A stretch of 64,000 nt of DNA, taken from the NCBI RefSeq assembly GCF_000242455.2, contig NC_019892.1:3286001-3350000 (forward strand). The letters run 5' to 3'. Positions 35,578 to 47,941 of this stretch are shown here, one piece after another (the first letter of the stretch is position 1; every line of letters begins with the position of its first letter). The notes under the pieces are model-generated. The model was not told the DNA's origin. It saw nothing but the letters and a program-made list of their open reading frames with translations, and made no database searches. The translations under genes and the position numbers were made by a program. This DNA comes from Singulisphaera acidiphila DSM 18658. GTDB lineage: Bacteria; Planctomycetota; Planctomycetia; Isosphaerales; Isosphaeraceae.

Positions 35578-36681
35578 TCAGAGATCGCGACGCCGCCGGA
35601 ATCGATCCAGTGTCACGGCCGCCACGATGATGGCTCCAATGATGACGTCTTGGCTGGCGTTCGGGATCCCGGCGTGGACGCACCCGTTGTTCAGGACGGA
35701 CATGATCAAACAACCGATCAAGGTCCCCACAACGGTCCCCTCACCCCCGTTGAGACTCCCACCGCCGATGACCACCGCCGCGATGACCTGCAACTCCAGT
35801 CCGTCGGCGGTGACCGGGTCCCCCGTGGCATCGAGGTAAACGTACTGCATCACCCCCGCCAAACCAGTGGCCAACCCCGCAAGGCCGTAAACCGCCAGTT
35901 TGACGACCGGTACGTTAATCCCACAGAGACGGGCCGTCGATTCGTTCGAACCAATTGCGTAGATATAACGCCCCAACAAGCTGTGTCTTAGTGCCAAGGC
36001 CAAGAAAAGGCTCAGGAGCAGTAGTAACCAGACTCCGGGAGCGACCAGCAACCAGCGCGGCTCCGGTTCAGTGGCCAGGATCGAGCGAAACCACCAAACT
36101 CTCGCCTCGTCCGGCACATAGACCGCCGTGCTCGAGGAGAGCCACTTCGCCAGCCCTCGGAAGATTTTGAGACCGCCAAGCGTAATAATGAAGGGAACCA
36201 CGCCGAGCCCTGTAATCAAGACCCCATTCCAGAGCCCACAAAGCCCCCCGACCACGATGCCTCCCACCAAGGCCAGAGGCATCGGCCACCCCAGGTCACG
36301 CACGGCCAGGGCAATCACAACCGTCACCAGCGCGACCGCCGAGCCGACCGACAGGTCGATCCCCCCGGAGATCATGATCACGGTCATTCCCAAGGCCGCC
36401 GTGCCAACGATCACGGTTTGCACCGCGATCGTCCGCCAGTTGTAGAGGGTCAGGAACGAACCGGACTGCCGCGTCAGGTACGCAAACAAGACCGTGATCA
36501 GGATCAATCCGAGAAACGGTCCGAAGACCGTCCAGGCCCAGCCCAAGCTTCCTCGAAGCGCAGGCGATCCCTTTTCACGTCCTACTTCGTCCGCGCATAC
36601 AGCCACGTGGCCGCCCCCTTCTTTACTTTCTACATTACTTTCGAAAATGCGTTTCGCGGTCCGCACGATGATTTTGAGCAT
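35578..36681 (-). CDS. Sugar ABC transporter permease (RbsC/XylH type)
   Basis: The 367-residue protein is a BPD_transp_2 permease: 'TIAVQTVIVGTAALGMTVIMISGGIDLSVGSAVALVTVV' in the second helix region, 'LITGLGVVPFIITLGGLKIFRGLA', the EAA-like 'LGRYIYAIGSNESTARLCGINV' contact with the ATPase, and 'VIGGGSLNGGEGTVVGTLIGCLIMSVLNNG'. It should dimerise in the inner membrane and import a monosaccharide. The amino terminus (about 40 residues before the first helix) is longer than usual, so the start is not certain. It follows the ATPase gene by 130 bases. Confidence 0.92.
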   Translation of the reverse strand: MLKIIVRTAKRIFESNVESKEGGGHVAVCADEVGREKGSPALRGSLGWAWTVFGPFLGLILITVLFAYLTRQSGSFLTLYNWRTIAVQTVIVGTAALGMTVIMISGGIDLSVGSAVALVTVVIALAVRDLGWPMPLALVGGIVVGGLCGLWNGVLITGLGVVPFIITLGGLKIFRGLAKWLSSSTAVYVPDEARVWWFRSILATEPEPRWLLVAPGVWLLLLLSLFLALALRHSLLGRYIYAIGSNESTARLCGINVPVVKLAVYGLAGLATGLAGVMQYVYLDATGDPVTADGLELQVIAAVVIGGGSLNGGEGTVVGTLIGCLIMSVLNNGCVHAGIPNASQDVIIGAIIVAAVTLDRFRRRRDL

Positions 36682-36811
36682 CGCCGACGGACTCCGTCAT
36701 TACAAGCGAGTCCCTGGGGAGGATTCGTGCCGTATCGGCCCATTCCTGAAGTTCGCCCGACCCGGCTTCATTTCCTTCTCTGACATCCTCTCGGTCCGAG
36801 GTGAGGAACTC

Positions 36812-38299
36812 TCAGCCTCCGGTCGCAACCTCCATAACGCTGTGTTCGGTCCAGTCCGAGACGGGTCGCGCCTTGCTCAGGACGCCCCGGGTCATGACGG
36901 CAATCCGGTCGCAAATTCCAAAGAGTTCCGGGAGATAGGAACTCACCATGATGATCGCCTTCCCTTGTGCAGCCAGTTCCCCGATCAAACGATAGATCTC
37001 GGCCTTCGAACCGAGATCGATCCCCCGCGTCGGCTCATCGAGGAGCAAAACCTCAGCGTCCTGGTGTAGCAGTCGGGCGATCGCCACTTTTTGCTGGTTG
37101 CCGCCGGAAAGATCACCGATCACCTGCGAGGGGCTGATCGCCTTGATTCGGAGCTTGGTCATCCAGCCTGCGGCATCGGATTTCCGCCGGCCCAGGTCGA
37201 GCCATCCCCAGCGTGAATACTGGTCGAGGGCCGAATAAGTCATGTTGTCCTCGATCGAGCGCCCCAAGGCGAGTCCTTCCCCTTTGCGGTCTTCGCTGAG
37301 GTATCCCAGCCCTTGGCGAATCCTCAGTCGCGGTGTGGCATTCCGGCTGGAAATCCCTCTCACGCAAACCGAACCCGACCGTACCGAATCGAGACTGAAG
37401 ATCGCGCGAAGCAATTCGGTTCGCCCGGCTCCCACCAGGCCGGCGATCCCGAGGATCTCACCACGCCTGAGCACCAAATCCGCCTTCTTGGGGATCGGGC
37501 GGCGCGACAGTTCGGTCAGTTCCAAAATCGGTTCGCCCGGCTCGTGGGGCACGCGGGGAAAGAGTTCGGTGAGGTCGCGGCCGACCATCTGTCCGATCAT
37601 CGTCGCAAGTTCGGTCCCCGCAACCGGCCCTGTGGCCACGGAGCGGCCGTCGCGAAGCACCGTATAGTGTTGAGCGACCCGACGGACCTCCTCAAGGAAG
37701 TGGCTGATATAGACGATCGCCAATCCTTTGGCCCGTAGACGCTCGATAATCTCGAACAAGCGCTCGGCGTCACGCTCGGTCAGCGAACTCGTCGGTTCAT
37801 CGAAGACGATCAGGCGAGCGTCCGCGACCAGGGCACGGGCCACCTCGACGAGTTGTTGGGCGCCGACGCTCAAATTTCCGGCCACAGTCTCCGGCCGAAT
37901 ATCGGGGTGATCGAGCAGTTCGAGGGCCTGGGCCACCAGTCGGCGATGCTCCTTCCGCCTGATGAAACCGGCGACGACCCGCTCCTGACCGAGCATGACG
38001 TTCGCCTCGACCGAGAGGTGCGGGGCGAGCGTCAGCTCCTGGTAGATCATGGCCACCCCGAGGTTGCGGGCTCCGCGCGGGCCTCGAGGCGCGTAAGCGA
38101 CGCCCCCGATCTCCATCCTCCCCTGATCGGGCCGATAGGCGCCGCTGAGGATCTTCATCAGGGTGCTTTTACCGGCCCCGTTCTCCCCGATCAGCGCGTG
38201 GACCTCGCCTCCCCTTAGCGCAAGCGAGACATTGTCGAGCGCGCGGCTCGCGCCAAACGACTTGGAAACCCCGTGCATCTCCAGCAGGGGAGTGGTCAC
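36812..38299 (-). CDS. Sugar ABC transporter ATP-binding protein (two ATPase domains)
   Basis: The 495-residue protein is of the RbsA/MglA type. First cassette: Walker A 'GENGAGKSTLMKIL', signature 'LSVGAQQLVEVARAL', Walker B 'LIVFDEPTSS'. Second cassette: a degenerate Walker A 'GLVGAGRTELLRAIF', intact signature 'LSGGNQQKVAIARLL', Walker B 'VLLLDEPTRGIDLG'. This asymmetry is normal for the family. Its ATG overlaps the stop of the binding-protein gene by four bases (ATGA), so the three transport genes form one transcription unit. Confidence 0.95.
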   Translation of the reverse strand: MTTPLLEMHGVSKSFGASRALDNVSLALRGGEVHALIGENGAGKSTLMKILSGAYRPDQGRMEIGGVAYAPRGPRGARNLGVAMIYQELTLAPHLSVEANVMLGQERVVAGFIRRKEHRRLVAQALELLDHPDIRPETVAGNLSVGAQQLVEVARALVADARLIVFDEPTSSLTERDAERLFEIIERLRAKGLAIVYISHFLEEVRRVAQHYTVLRDGRSVATGPVAGTELATMIGQMVGRDLTELFPRVPHEPGEPILELTELSRRPIPKKADLVLRRGEILGIAGLVGAGRTELLRAIFSLDSVRSGSVCVRGISSRNATPRLRIRQGLGYLSEDRKGEGLALGRSIEDNMTYSALDQYSRWGWLDLGRRKSDAAGWMTKLRIKAISPSQVIGDLSGGNQQKVAIARLLHQDAEVLLLDEPTRGIDLGSKAEIYRLIGELAAQGKAIIMVSSYLPELFGICDRIAVMTRGVLSKARPVSDWTEHSVMEVATGG

Positions 38300-39357
38300 G
38301 GCCGCGAAGCCAGCATGCCGGCCCCCTCCAATGCTCGGAGCATTCCGAACGTGCTCGACTCGTTACAACAGAAGACGCCGTCCACCTGGCCACGATAGCG
38401 CGTGACCAAGCTCTGCGATTTTTGCTGGGCCGTGTCCGAGGTCGCCCCCGCATACTCCGTGTCGGAGAGATATTGGATCTTGGGAAACTCGCTCTTCATC
38501 GTGTCGGTGAATCCCCGCTCGCGCTGCTCCGTGCTTTCGGAACCGACCGCGTAACGGAGCAAGATGATTTTTCCTTCTCCTTTAAGTAACTCTCCCAACC
38601 GCTTCGCGGCGAGCACCCCGCCATGATAGTTGTCCGTGGCGACGTAACTGACGATCTTCTTCGATTCGAGGCCTGAATCGATGATCACGACCGGAATCCC
38701 TTTGGCCACGGCATCCTCGACCGGCTTGACGAGGGCCTTGGCATCCAAAGGAGCCAGAACGATCCCATCGACCCCGGCTGCCACCGCACTCTGAACGAGC
38801 TGAATCTGCTGAAGCCGGTCATCCTCTTTTTGAGGACCCTGCCAGATCACCTCGACGTTGCCCAGGTCGGCCGCTCCCTTGAGTGCTCCCGCATGGATCG
38901 TCATCCAGAACTCGTGGGTCGTCCCCTTCGGGATCACCATGACCCGCCATTTCTTCGTCTTGGTTCCGGACAGACTCCCCTCGGCTCGATTCTCCGCCTT
39001 GGCAGGACGAAGGAGCGGCGCAATGGCCGCTTCTTCCATATTGTCGGGGGTCACCATCGTCTCCCCCGTCGACACCTGCGTCTCGACGGGCTGCTTCTCG
39101 AGATGCTGAACCAGCGTTTTGACCCCGAGCTGCCCCATAAGGTAAGGGTTCTGGACGACGATCCCCTGAAGCTTATCCTGCTTCAATGCATTAACGAGTG
39201 GCGCACTCGCATCGAACCCCACGAAGTAGACGCGCTTGGCCGCCCCACGATCGGGACCTTGAATCGCGTGGCCCTCCCCTCCCGCACCTCCACACCCCCC
39301 ATGGGGCAAGGCCAGCAGAAGACCCAGCAAAGACCACTCGAAACGCGGGCGCGTCAT
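38296..39357 (-). CDS. Sugar ABC transporter substrate-binding protein, circularly permuted
   Basis: This 353-residue protein is of the RbsB/peripla_BP_4 type. After a hydrophobic start (residues 8-18; Cys22 preceded by His-Gly-Gly, a poor lipobox) it has, at residues 42-118, 'RVYFVGFDASAPLVNALKQD' through 'VVQNPYLMGQLGVKTLV' to 'LLRPA'. In all ordinary family members this part is the carboxy terminus. A linker (119-136) follows, then the canonical amino-terminal strand 'WRVMVIPKGTTHEFW', and the protein ends at 'GVFCCNESSTFGMLRALEGAGMLASRP', exactly where the moved part would follow. All pieces of the two-lobe fold are present once, in circularly permuted order. Overlap with the ATPase start argues that it is expressed. 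The ligand is probably a monosaccharide. Confidence 0.88.
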   Translation of the reverse strand: MTRPRFEWSLLGLLLALPHGGCGGAGGEGHAIQGPDRGAAKRVYFVGFDASAPLVNALKQDKLQGIVVQNPYLMGQLGVKTLVQHLEKQPVETQVSTGETMVTPDNMEEAAIAPLLRPAKAENRAEGSLSGTKTKKWRVMVIPKGTTHEFWMTIHAGALKGAADLGNVEVIWQGPQKEDDRLQQIQLVQSAVAAGVDGIVLAPLDAKALVKPVEDAVAKGIPVVIIDSGLESKKIVSYVATDNYHGGVLAAKRLGELLKGEGKIILLRYAVGSESTEQRERGFTDTMKSEFPKIQYLSDTEYAGATSDTAQQKSQSLVTRYRGQVDGVFCCNESSTFGMLRALEGAGMLASRP

Positions 39358-39513
39358 GAAGTCTCTCCCTCGAAAACACGTTCTTTTAGGATGGAGTGAG
39401 GGCCATCGTAAGCCTCGATTCCGACCAACGCAAGCAGCCGCCCAAATACACTATACATTTGTTCTCATTCAGAGGTCTTACATGAAATCCATGAGAAACG
39501 GGGGACTACCAAA

Positions 39514-39541
39514 TTGACTCCTGCCCGGACCCTGTTAATAT
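39514..39541 (+). promoter_or_regulatory. rRNA operon promoter (sigma70 type)
   Basis: TTGACT (39514-39519) and TAATAT (39536-39541) are separated by 16 bases. Both are near consensus and stand 425 bases ahead of mature 16S rRNA, in the only AT-rich stretch of the upstream region. Transcription should start near 39548. Confidence 0.7.
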
Positions 39542-39706
39542 AGTCCTTGTCGCCTGTGTCACCACGGGTGACAACGCAACGGCCGGCTGACCTGGAACGG
39601 GAAACCGATCACCAGGACGGCGGGCCGCGATGTTGTCGGTAAGGTGGGCCGGCGTGACACGCTTTTCAAGCAAGTCACTCCGGCCAATCGCTTCGATAGC
39701 ACGTTC

Positions 39707-39719
39707 GTTCTTTGACAAT
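39707..39719 (+). promoter_or_regulatory. boxA-like antitermination site in the 16S leader
   Basis: CGTTCTTTGACAA matches the boxA core (consensus like TGCTCTTTAACAA) which recruits NusB-S10 to the leader RNA. It is followed by TCCGGT, as is the second copy before 23S rRNA. Confidence 0.6.
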
Positions 39720-39965
39720 CCGGTCGATCGTGGTTCTTGTGGTTGAAGAGAACCTTTGAGGGAAGCCGGCGTGGAGCCGTTTGAGTCGTCTCGACCCCGT
39801 TTGGTTGGAGGTCGAACCGCGACGGAGACGGATCCAACAGCCAACAGCACGAGGGAACAGGGGCGTGCCCCGGTGAACTCGAGCTGCGACCAGTTAGCAA
39901 ATTCCTCAACCCTTTTGAAGGTGAGGACCGGCTCTCATTGCTCTTCGGAGCAGGGGAGACGACCA

Positions 39966-41479
<1,514 letters not shown>

Positions 41480-41646
41480 CTAAGGATTTTTCTTAGAAAA
41501 TCTCGGCTCTGAGAATCGAGGGACGTGGCTTCGGTCACAGTCGCGATTCGAGAAGAGCCGCATCGGCACCGTCTCCTTGATCAGATGGTTTTTACGCCGG
41601 CTTCCCACGAAGGTTTTCTCACCACGAACACGATCGACCAATGAGG

Positions 41647-41682
41647 GGACCCCTCACCCGAGGGGTCCTTTCTGTTTCTCTC
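41647..41682 (+). terminator. Intrinsic-terminator-like hairpin in the 16S-23S spacer
   Basis: GGACCCCT (41647-41654) pairs with AGGGGTCC (41661-41668), loop CACCCG, followed by TTTCTGTTTCTCTC. The stem is perfect and the 3' tract is T-rich. In an antiterminated rRNA transcript it may be read through. Confidence 0.6.
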
Positions 41683-41808
41683 ATTTGCTTTGCACTGCTG
41701 GGTGCGGGGTGCGACCGTACGCGGTCTCACCCCCTGGCCAGCGGCCAGTGCGGATCTCCGTGAAAGATCTCTCGGTTTCGGCCGAGCGGTTGATCGCTGA
41801 GGTTCGGT

Positions 41809-41821
41809 TGCTCTTTCACAA
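41809..41821 (+). promoter_or_regulatory. Second boxA-like site upstream of 23S rRNA
   Basis: TGCTCTTTCACAA differs from the standard boxA TGCTCTTTAACAA by one base. Like the first copy it is followed by TCCGGT. It lies after the spacer hairpin and before 23S rRNA. Confidence 0.65.
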
Positions 41822-42095
41822 TCCGGTGGTTAGGTCACGCAAGTGAGAACCGCAAACAAGTGGTCGTGGCAGACCAAGTAGAAGAATCTCTCCACAATAC
41901 AGTGGAACCCTTACGGATGCGTGAGTGTCGATCGCTGCGACAGCGACCGACCTCACAATGGGGATCGTTACCCAAGTGAGAGTGAACCTGCGTCGCGAGA
42001 CGCTGGGCACTCGATCGAAGACAGATCGGGGACTGACCCCTCGCAGATTCGGCTGTCGAGCTTCCTTCGGGAAACCGCGGCGTCCGGATCGGCGT

Positions 42096-44897
<2,802 letters not shown>

Positions 44898-45139
44898 CCC
44901 GATCCGTCCGCCGGTTCCCATTTGGGACGCGAAGGACAGGAATCAGGGTTGCATCATTCACCGATCGTATTCGATCGATCACACGGCGACGTATTCCCAT
45001 CCAATAACGGGGACCACGCGTCGTGAAGAGACTCGAAGTCGGTTGGTCATGCCCATGAAACCGCGGTTTGAGCTTGCGTGACGACCACTGTGAGAACGAG
45101 CACACGGAACCGGCGGGTTTGATCGCCTGCCGGTTGCTT
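44898..45139 (+). other. 23S-5S spacer, about 240 bases
   Basis: No tRNA or gene found. Bases 44888-44913 pair with 42078-42103 to form the processing stem of pre-23S rRNA; the rest has no evident feature. The spacer is long compared with that of most bacteria. Confidence 0.6.
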
Positions 45140-45250
45140 TTCCGGCGAACATACTGACGGGGTCCCACCCGTTCCCATTCCGAACACGGCCGTTAAGCCC
45201 GTCAGGCCCATGATAGTGCCTTTGGCGCGAAAGTCGGTGATCGCCGGAAT
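45140..45250 (+). rRNA. rrf: 5S ribosomal RNA
   Basis: About 111 bases closed by a terminal stem TTCCGGCGA/TCGCCGGAA. The inner part has the conserved loop 'CCCATTCCGAACACGGCCGTTAAGCC' and 'ATGATAGTGCC', typical of bacterial 5S rRNA. The gene follows 23S rRNA and precedes a strong terminator. Exact ends are uncertain by a few bases. Confidence 0.93.
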
Positions 45251-45260
45251 CCTTTTCAAG

Positions 45261-45302
45261 ACGCCCCGACCCTTCTTCAACGAAGGGTCGGGGCGTTTTT
45301 CG
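45261..45302 (+). terminator. rRNA operon terminator 1
   Basis: ACGCCCCGACCCTTC (45261-45275) pairs perfectly with GAAGGGTCGGGGCGT (45282-45296), loop TTCAAC, followed by TTTTTC. It ends the rRNA operon, 10 bases after 5S rRNA. Confidence 0.92.
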
Positions 45303-45493
45303 TTGCGCAGTCGCTTCGCCCCGGGAACTGCGCTCGCCCCAATGAGCGAGCGGGGAACATGAACTCCCTGTCTTTACGTGGCTTCGCGTGGAAGTGAATC
45401 CGAAGACAGAGAGCTCGCGCTCACCGCTACGAGTGCATAAAGTTAACGAGAAACGGGGTTTCAGACTCACCGGTTGAGTCCAACGAATCCTGC

Positions 45494-45543
45494 AAAAGAC
45501 GCCCCGCCCCTTCTTCCGCGAAGGGGCGGGGCGTCTTTTATTT
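45494..45543 (+). terminator. Second, related strong terminator
   Basis: A perfect 20-bp stem AAAAGACGCCCCGCCCCTTC (45494-45513) with GAAGGGGCGGGGCGTCTTTT (45520-45539), loop TTCCGC. It has T-runs on both strands, so it can act in both directions. It is a diverged copy of terminator 1; one A-T pair is changed to C-G in both arms. No gene lies between the two. Confidence 0.85.
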
Positions 45544-45821
45544 GCAAATCGCCTTGTGGAATCATTGATGAATCTTCTCTTCAATCGCCGATACAGCCGT
45601 CGAATGGAATGATCAGGACGCTCGATTCTCTCCCGACGAACGAGCGAGGAGGGGGCGCAATCCGTTCAATTCGCTTGGCGACCTTCCTGAAGGAATTCGT
45701 TTTTAATTGCCTCAATCGTCACGTCTGACGCTGAAGCAGGGAGACACCAGGAAGGATCATCTCCCCGGTTAACATTCTATTAGTCGTGGCCCCCCCCAAT
45801 CGGGCATTGAGGCCCGAGGAG
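45544..45821. other. Intergenic region of about 280 bases
   Basis: No gene seen between terminator 2 and the small membrane protein at 45822. AATTCGTTTTTAATTGCC (about 45694-45711) is AT-rich and may hold the promoter of the next genes, but a hexamer pair could not be assigned safely. Confidence 0.4.
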
Positions 45822-46124
45822 ATGCGTACTTTGTTATTCGCTTATATCGGTCCGGAAACGCTGTTGCCCATGACGTCCGTCGTGGCGGCCGCCATTGGGT
45901 TTGCGGCCATGTTCGGCCGAAACGTCTTCGTCTTGGCATCAAAAATCTTTCGGTCTGTCCTCAGAATTCCTCGACGCTTGGCGAAATCATCACAGACAAC
46001 GCTTCCCAGACTTGCGCGACAGGATCGACGACAAGGTGAATGGCGCGGGCCGCGGACTCATCCGGGCGAGGCCCTTGTCGAAGTGTCGGCCGTGGGAACT
46101 CATTCCTCGAGAACGTCCCGTTAA
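45822..46124 (+). CDS. Small hypothetical membrane protein next to a phosphodiesterase gene
   Basis: One hundred residues from ATG 45822 (GAGGAG directly before it). The start 'RTLLFAYIGPETLLPMTSVVAAAIGFAAMFGRNVFVLASKIFRSVLRIP' has one clear membrane helix (residues 13-38) with a 'YIGPETLLP' motif. The remaining half is basic and hydrophilic, without family resemblance, and may be out of frame with the ancestral gene. Similar short proteins next to alkaline-phosphatase-superfamily genes are familiar to me from planctomycetes, but I cannot name a function. Codon bias of the second half does not strongly support coding. Confidence 0.45.
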   Translation: MRTLLFAYIGPETLLPMTSVVAAAIGFAAMFGRNVFVLASKIFRSVLRIPRRLAKSSQTTLPRLARQDRRQGEWRGPRTHPGEALVEVSAVGTHSSRTSR

Positions 46125-46413
46125 CCAAGAGAGAGATTCGCCCCAAGTGGTCCACGAGCGGGACGACAGCAGGTTCGTCCCACTTCGTTTGGATTCGCTG
46201 ATTGGATCGATCCCCCCGGTTCTTCAAGGATCTCTTGCAACGAATGAGCAGGTCGACCATGATTCGGCCTTTGGCGTCAAAGCATCCTTAGCCTCCACAT
46301 CTTGACCGTCGCGGTCCTCGTCACTGACGTGACGAACCCTGCTCGGACCATTTTCGACGCCTCGACGAACCGCTGAGGCGTCAATTCCGCAAGGAAGGGA
46401 GTTCGTTGCGGCC
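46125..46413. other. Intergenic region of about 290 bases
   Basis: No convincing gene; an overlapping frame on the plus strand (to 46305) has no ribosome site and no recognisable motif. AAGGAAGGGAG precedes the phosphodiesterase start by about 17 bases. Confidence 0.4.
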
Positions 46414-47880
46414 ATGAAGATCCTCGTCATTGGACTCGATTGCGCGACGCCGGAACTGCTATTCAGTGACGAGCGTCTGACAAACTTGCGCCGCTTGATG
46501 GAGGCCGGTTGCTACGGCCGGTTGGAAAGCGTCATTCCCCCGATCACGGTCCCCGCCTGGATGTGCATGGCGACCAGCCAGGATCCGGGATCGCTTGGCG
46601 TCTACGGCTTCCGGAACCGGGTCGATCATTCGTATGACGGCCTGGGCATCGTCAACTCGCGGTCGTTTAGCGAGCTGGCGATCTGGGATCAGGTCGCGCG
46701 TGAGGGAAAGCGGTCGGTCGTCGTGGGCGTCCCGCCGGCGTACCCGCCCCGCAAGCTCAACGGCGTTTCCGTGGGCTGCTTCCTGACCCCCGACACATCA
46801 AAAGACATCTATACACACCCGGCCGATCTCGGCAATGCAATCAACACCTTGGTCGGCCCCTATCCGGTCGATGTCAAAGGGTTTCGAACCGATAACAAGG
46901 ACTGGCTCGGCAAGACCGTCCTCGACATGAGCCGCAAGCAATTCGAAGTTGTGCGGCACCTGATGAAGAACACCGACTGGGACTATTTCCAGTTCGTGGA
47001 GATCGGCCTCGACCGCATGCAGCATGGCTTCTGGAAGCACCACGACCCCGAGCATGTGCATCACGAGCCCGGCAACCCCTATCAAAACATAATTCGCGAC
47101 TATTACCGGCACCTCGACGAGGAGATCGGCCGAGTCCTGGAACTCCTGACCGACGATACGGTCGTGCTGGTCGTTTCCGACCACGGGGCGCGTAAGCTCG
47201 ACGGCGGCTTCTGCGTCAATGAGTGGCTGATCCGCGAGGGGTTGCTGGTCCTGAATCAGTATCCCGAGAAAGTCACCCCGTTCAGTAAGCTCGACGTGAA
47301 CTGGGACAAGACGCGGGTCTGGAGCGAGGGGGGTTACTACGCCCGTGTCTTCTTCAATGTGAAGGGGCGCGAGCCGAAGGGAATCATCGAGCCGACCGAG
47401 TACGAGCGGTTCCGTGACGAGATCAAGGCTCGCTTCGAAGCCACCACCGATCCCGGCGGAAACCGGCTGGGCACACTCGTCTTCAAGCCCGAAGAGGCCT
47501 TCCGCAACGTGCGGAACGTTGCTCCCGATCTGATCGTTCACTTCGGAGCGCTCGCCTGGCGTTCGGTGGGTGGGGTCGGATATCCGACGATCCACGTTCA
47601 GGAAAACGACACGGGCCCCGACGACTGCAACCACGCCCAATTCGGTTCGTTCGTACTCGCGTCGTCGAACAACCCGCTCCAAGGCGAAATCCAGGGGGCT
47701 CATCTCCTGGACATCGCGCCCACCCTGCTGGAACTGGGCGGCTACGACCTCCCCGCGTCAATGCAAGGGCGATCGCTCGTCTCCGGCTTGGAAGTGAGTG
47801 CGGCCCCGCCGGCCGGTTACTCCGCAGCCGAAGAGGAAGTGGTCCGGGACCGCCTCAGTGGGCTCGGTTACATCGGCTGA
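46414..47880 (+). CDS. Alkaline phosphatase superfamily protein (type I phosphodiesterase/nucleotide pyrophosphatase)
   Basis: The 488-residue protein has the superfamily metal sites: 'VIGLDCATPELLF' (first Asp), 'PPITVPAWMCMATSQDPGSLGVYGF' with a Thr near the usual nucleophile, 'VEIGLDRMQHGFWKHHD' and 'LVVSDHGARKLDGGF', then 'NHAQFGSFVLAS' and 'APTLLELGGYDLPASMQGRSL'. No signal peptide is present, which suggests a cytosolic enzyme. It probably hydrolyses a phosphodiester or transfers a phosphoryl group; the substrate is unknown. It precedes a membrane sulfatase-fold gene by 61 bases. Confidence 0.9.
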   Translation: MKILVIGLDCATPELLFSDERLTNLRRLMEAGCYGRLESVIPPITVPAWMCMATSQDPGSLGVYGFRNRVDHSYDGLGIVNSRSFSELAIWDQVAREGKRSVVVGVPPAYPPRKLNGVSVGCFLTPDTSKDIYTHPADLGNAINTLVGPYPVDVKGFRTDNKDWLGKTVLDMSRKQFEVVRHLMKNTDWDYFQFVEIGLDRMQHGFWKHHDPEHVHHEPGNPYQNIIRDYYRHLDEEIGRVLELLTDDTVVLVVSDHGARKLDGGFCVNEWLIREGLLVLNQYPEKVTPFSKLDVNWDKTRVWSEGGYYARVFFNVKGREPKGIIEPTEYERFRDEIKARFEATTDPGGNRLGTLVFKPEEAFRNVRNVAPDLIVHFGALAWRSVGGVGYPTIHVQENDTGPDDCNHAQFGSFVLASSNNPLQGEIQGAHLLDIAPTLLELGGYDLPASMQGRSLVSGLEVSAAPPAGYSAAEEEVVRDRLSGLGYIG

Positions 47881-47941
47881 ACCCGCTTCGACCTTTGCTT
47901 GCGGCCCTCGACATTCCGTTCGACCAGGAGGGTCGACGTTT

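Larger units (their letters stand above)
41480..42095 (+). other. 16S-23S internal transcribed spacer without tRNA genes
   Basis: About 616 bases. No tRNA-Ile or tRNA-Ala cloverleaf is present. It contains a terminator-like hairpin at 41647-41675 and a boxA-like site at 41809-41821. Its last part pairs with sequence after 23S rRNA to form a processing stem. Confidence 0.75.

Noticed and set aside
35555..35713. Longer start for the SIMPL gene
   Set aside because: The extra 53 residues are Arg/His-rich, would precede the signal peptide and overlap the permease gene; AGGAGG sits correctly for ATG 35554.
39430..39500. Promoter for the sugar transporter operon on the minus strand
   Set aside because: A TATAGT-like -10 is visible in AT-rich sequence, but no -35 with fitting spacing was found, so it was not listed.
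41480..42095. Possible tRNA genes in the 16S-23S spacer
   Set aside because: No cloverleaf with the GGTTCRA arm and CCA-proximal stem could be found.
45303..45493. Possible second 5S rRNA or small RNA between the two terminators
   Set aside because: The segment lacks the 5S core (CCGAAC...) and no consistent fold was evident.
45895..46305. Plus-strand frame of 136 codons overlapping the small membrane protein
   Set aside because: No start signal and no family resemblance; it is an out-of-frame reading of the other gene and its downstream spacer.
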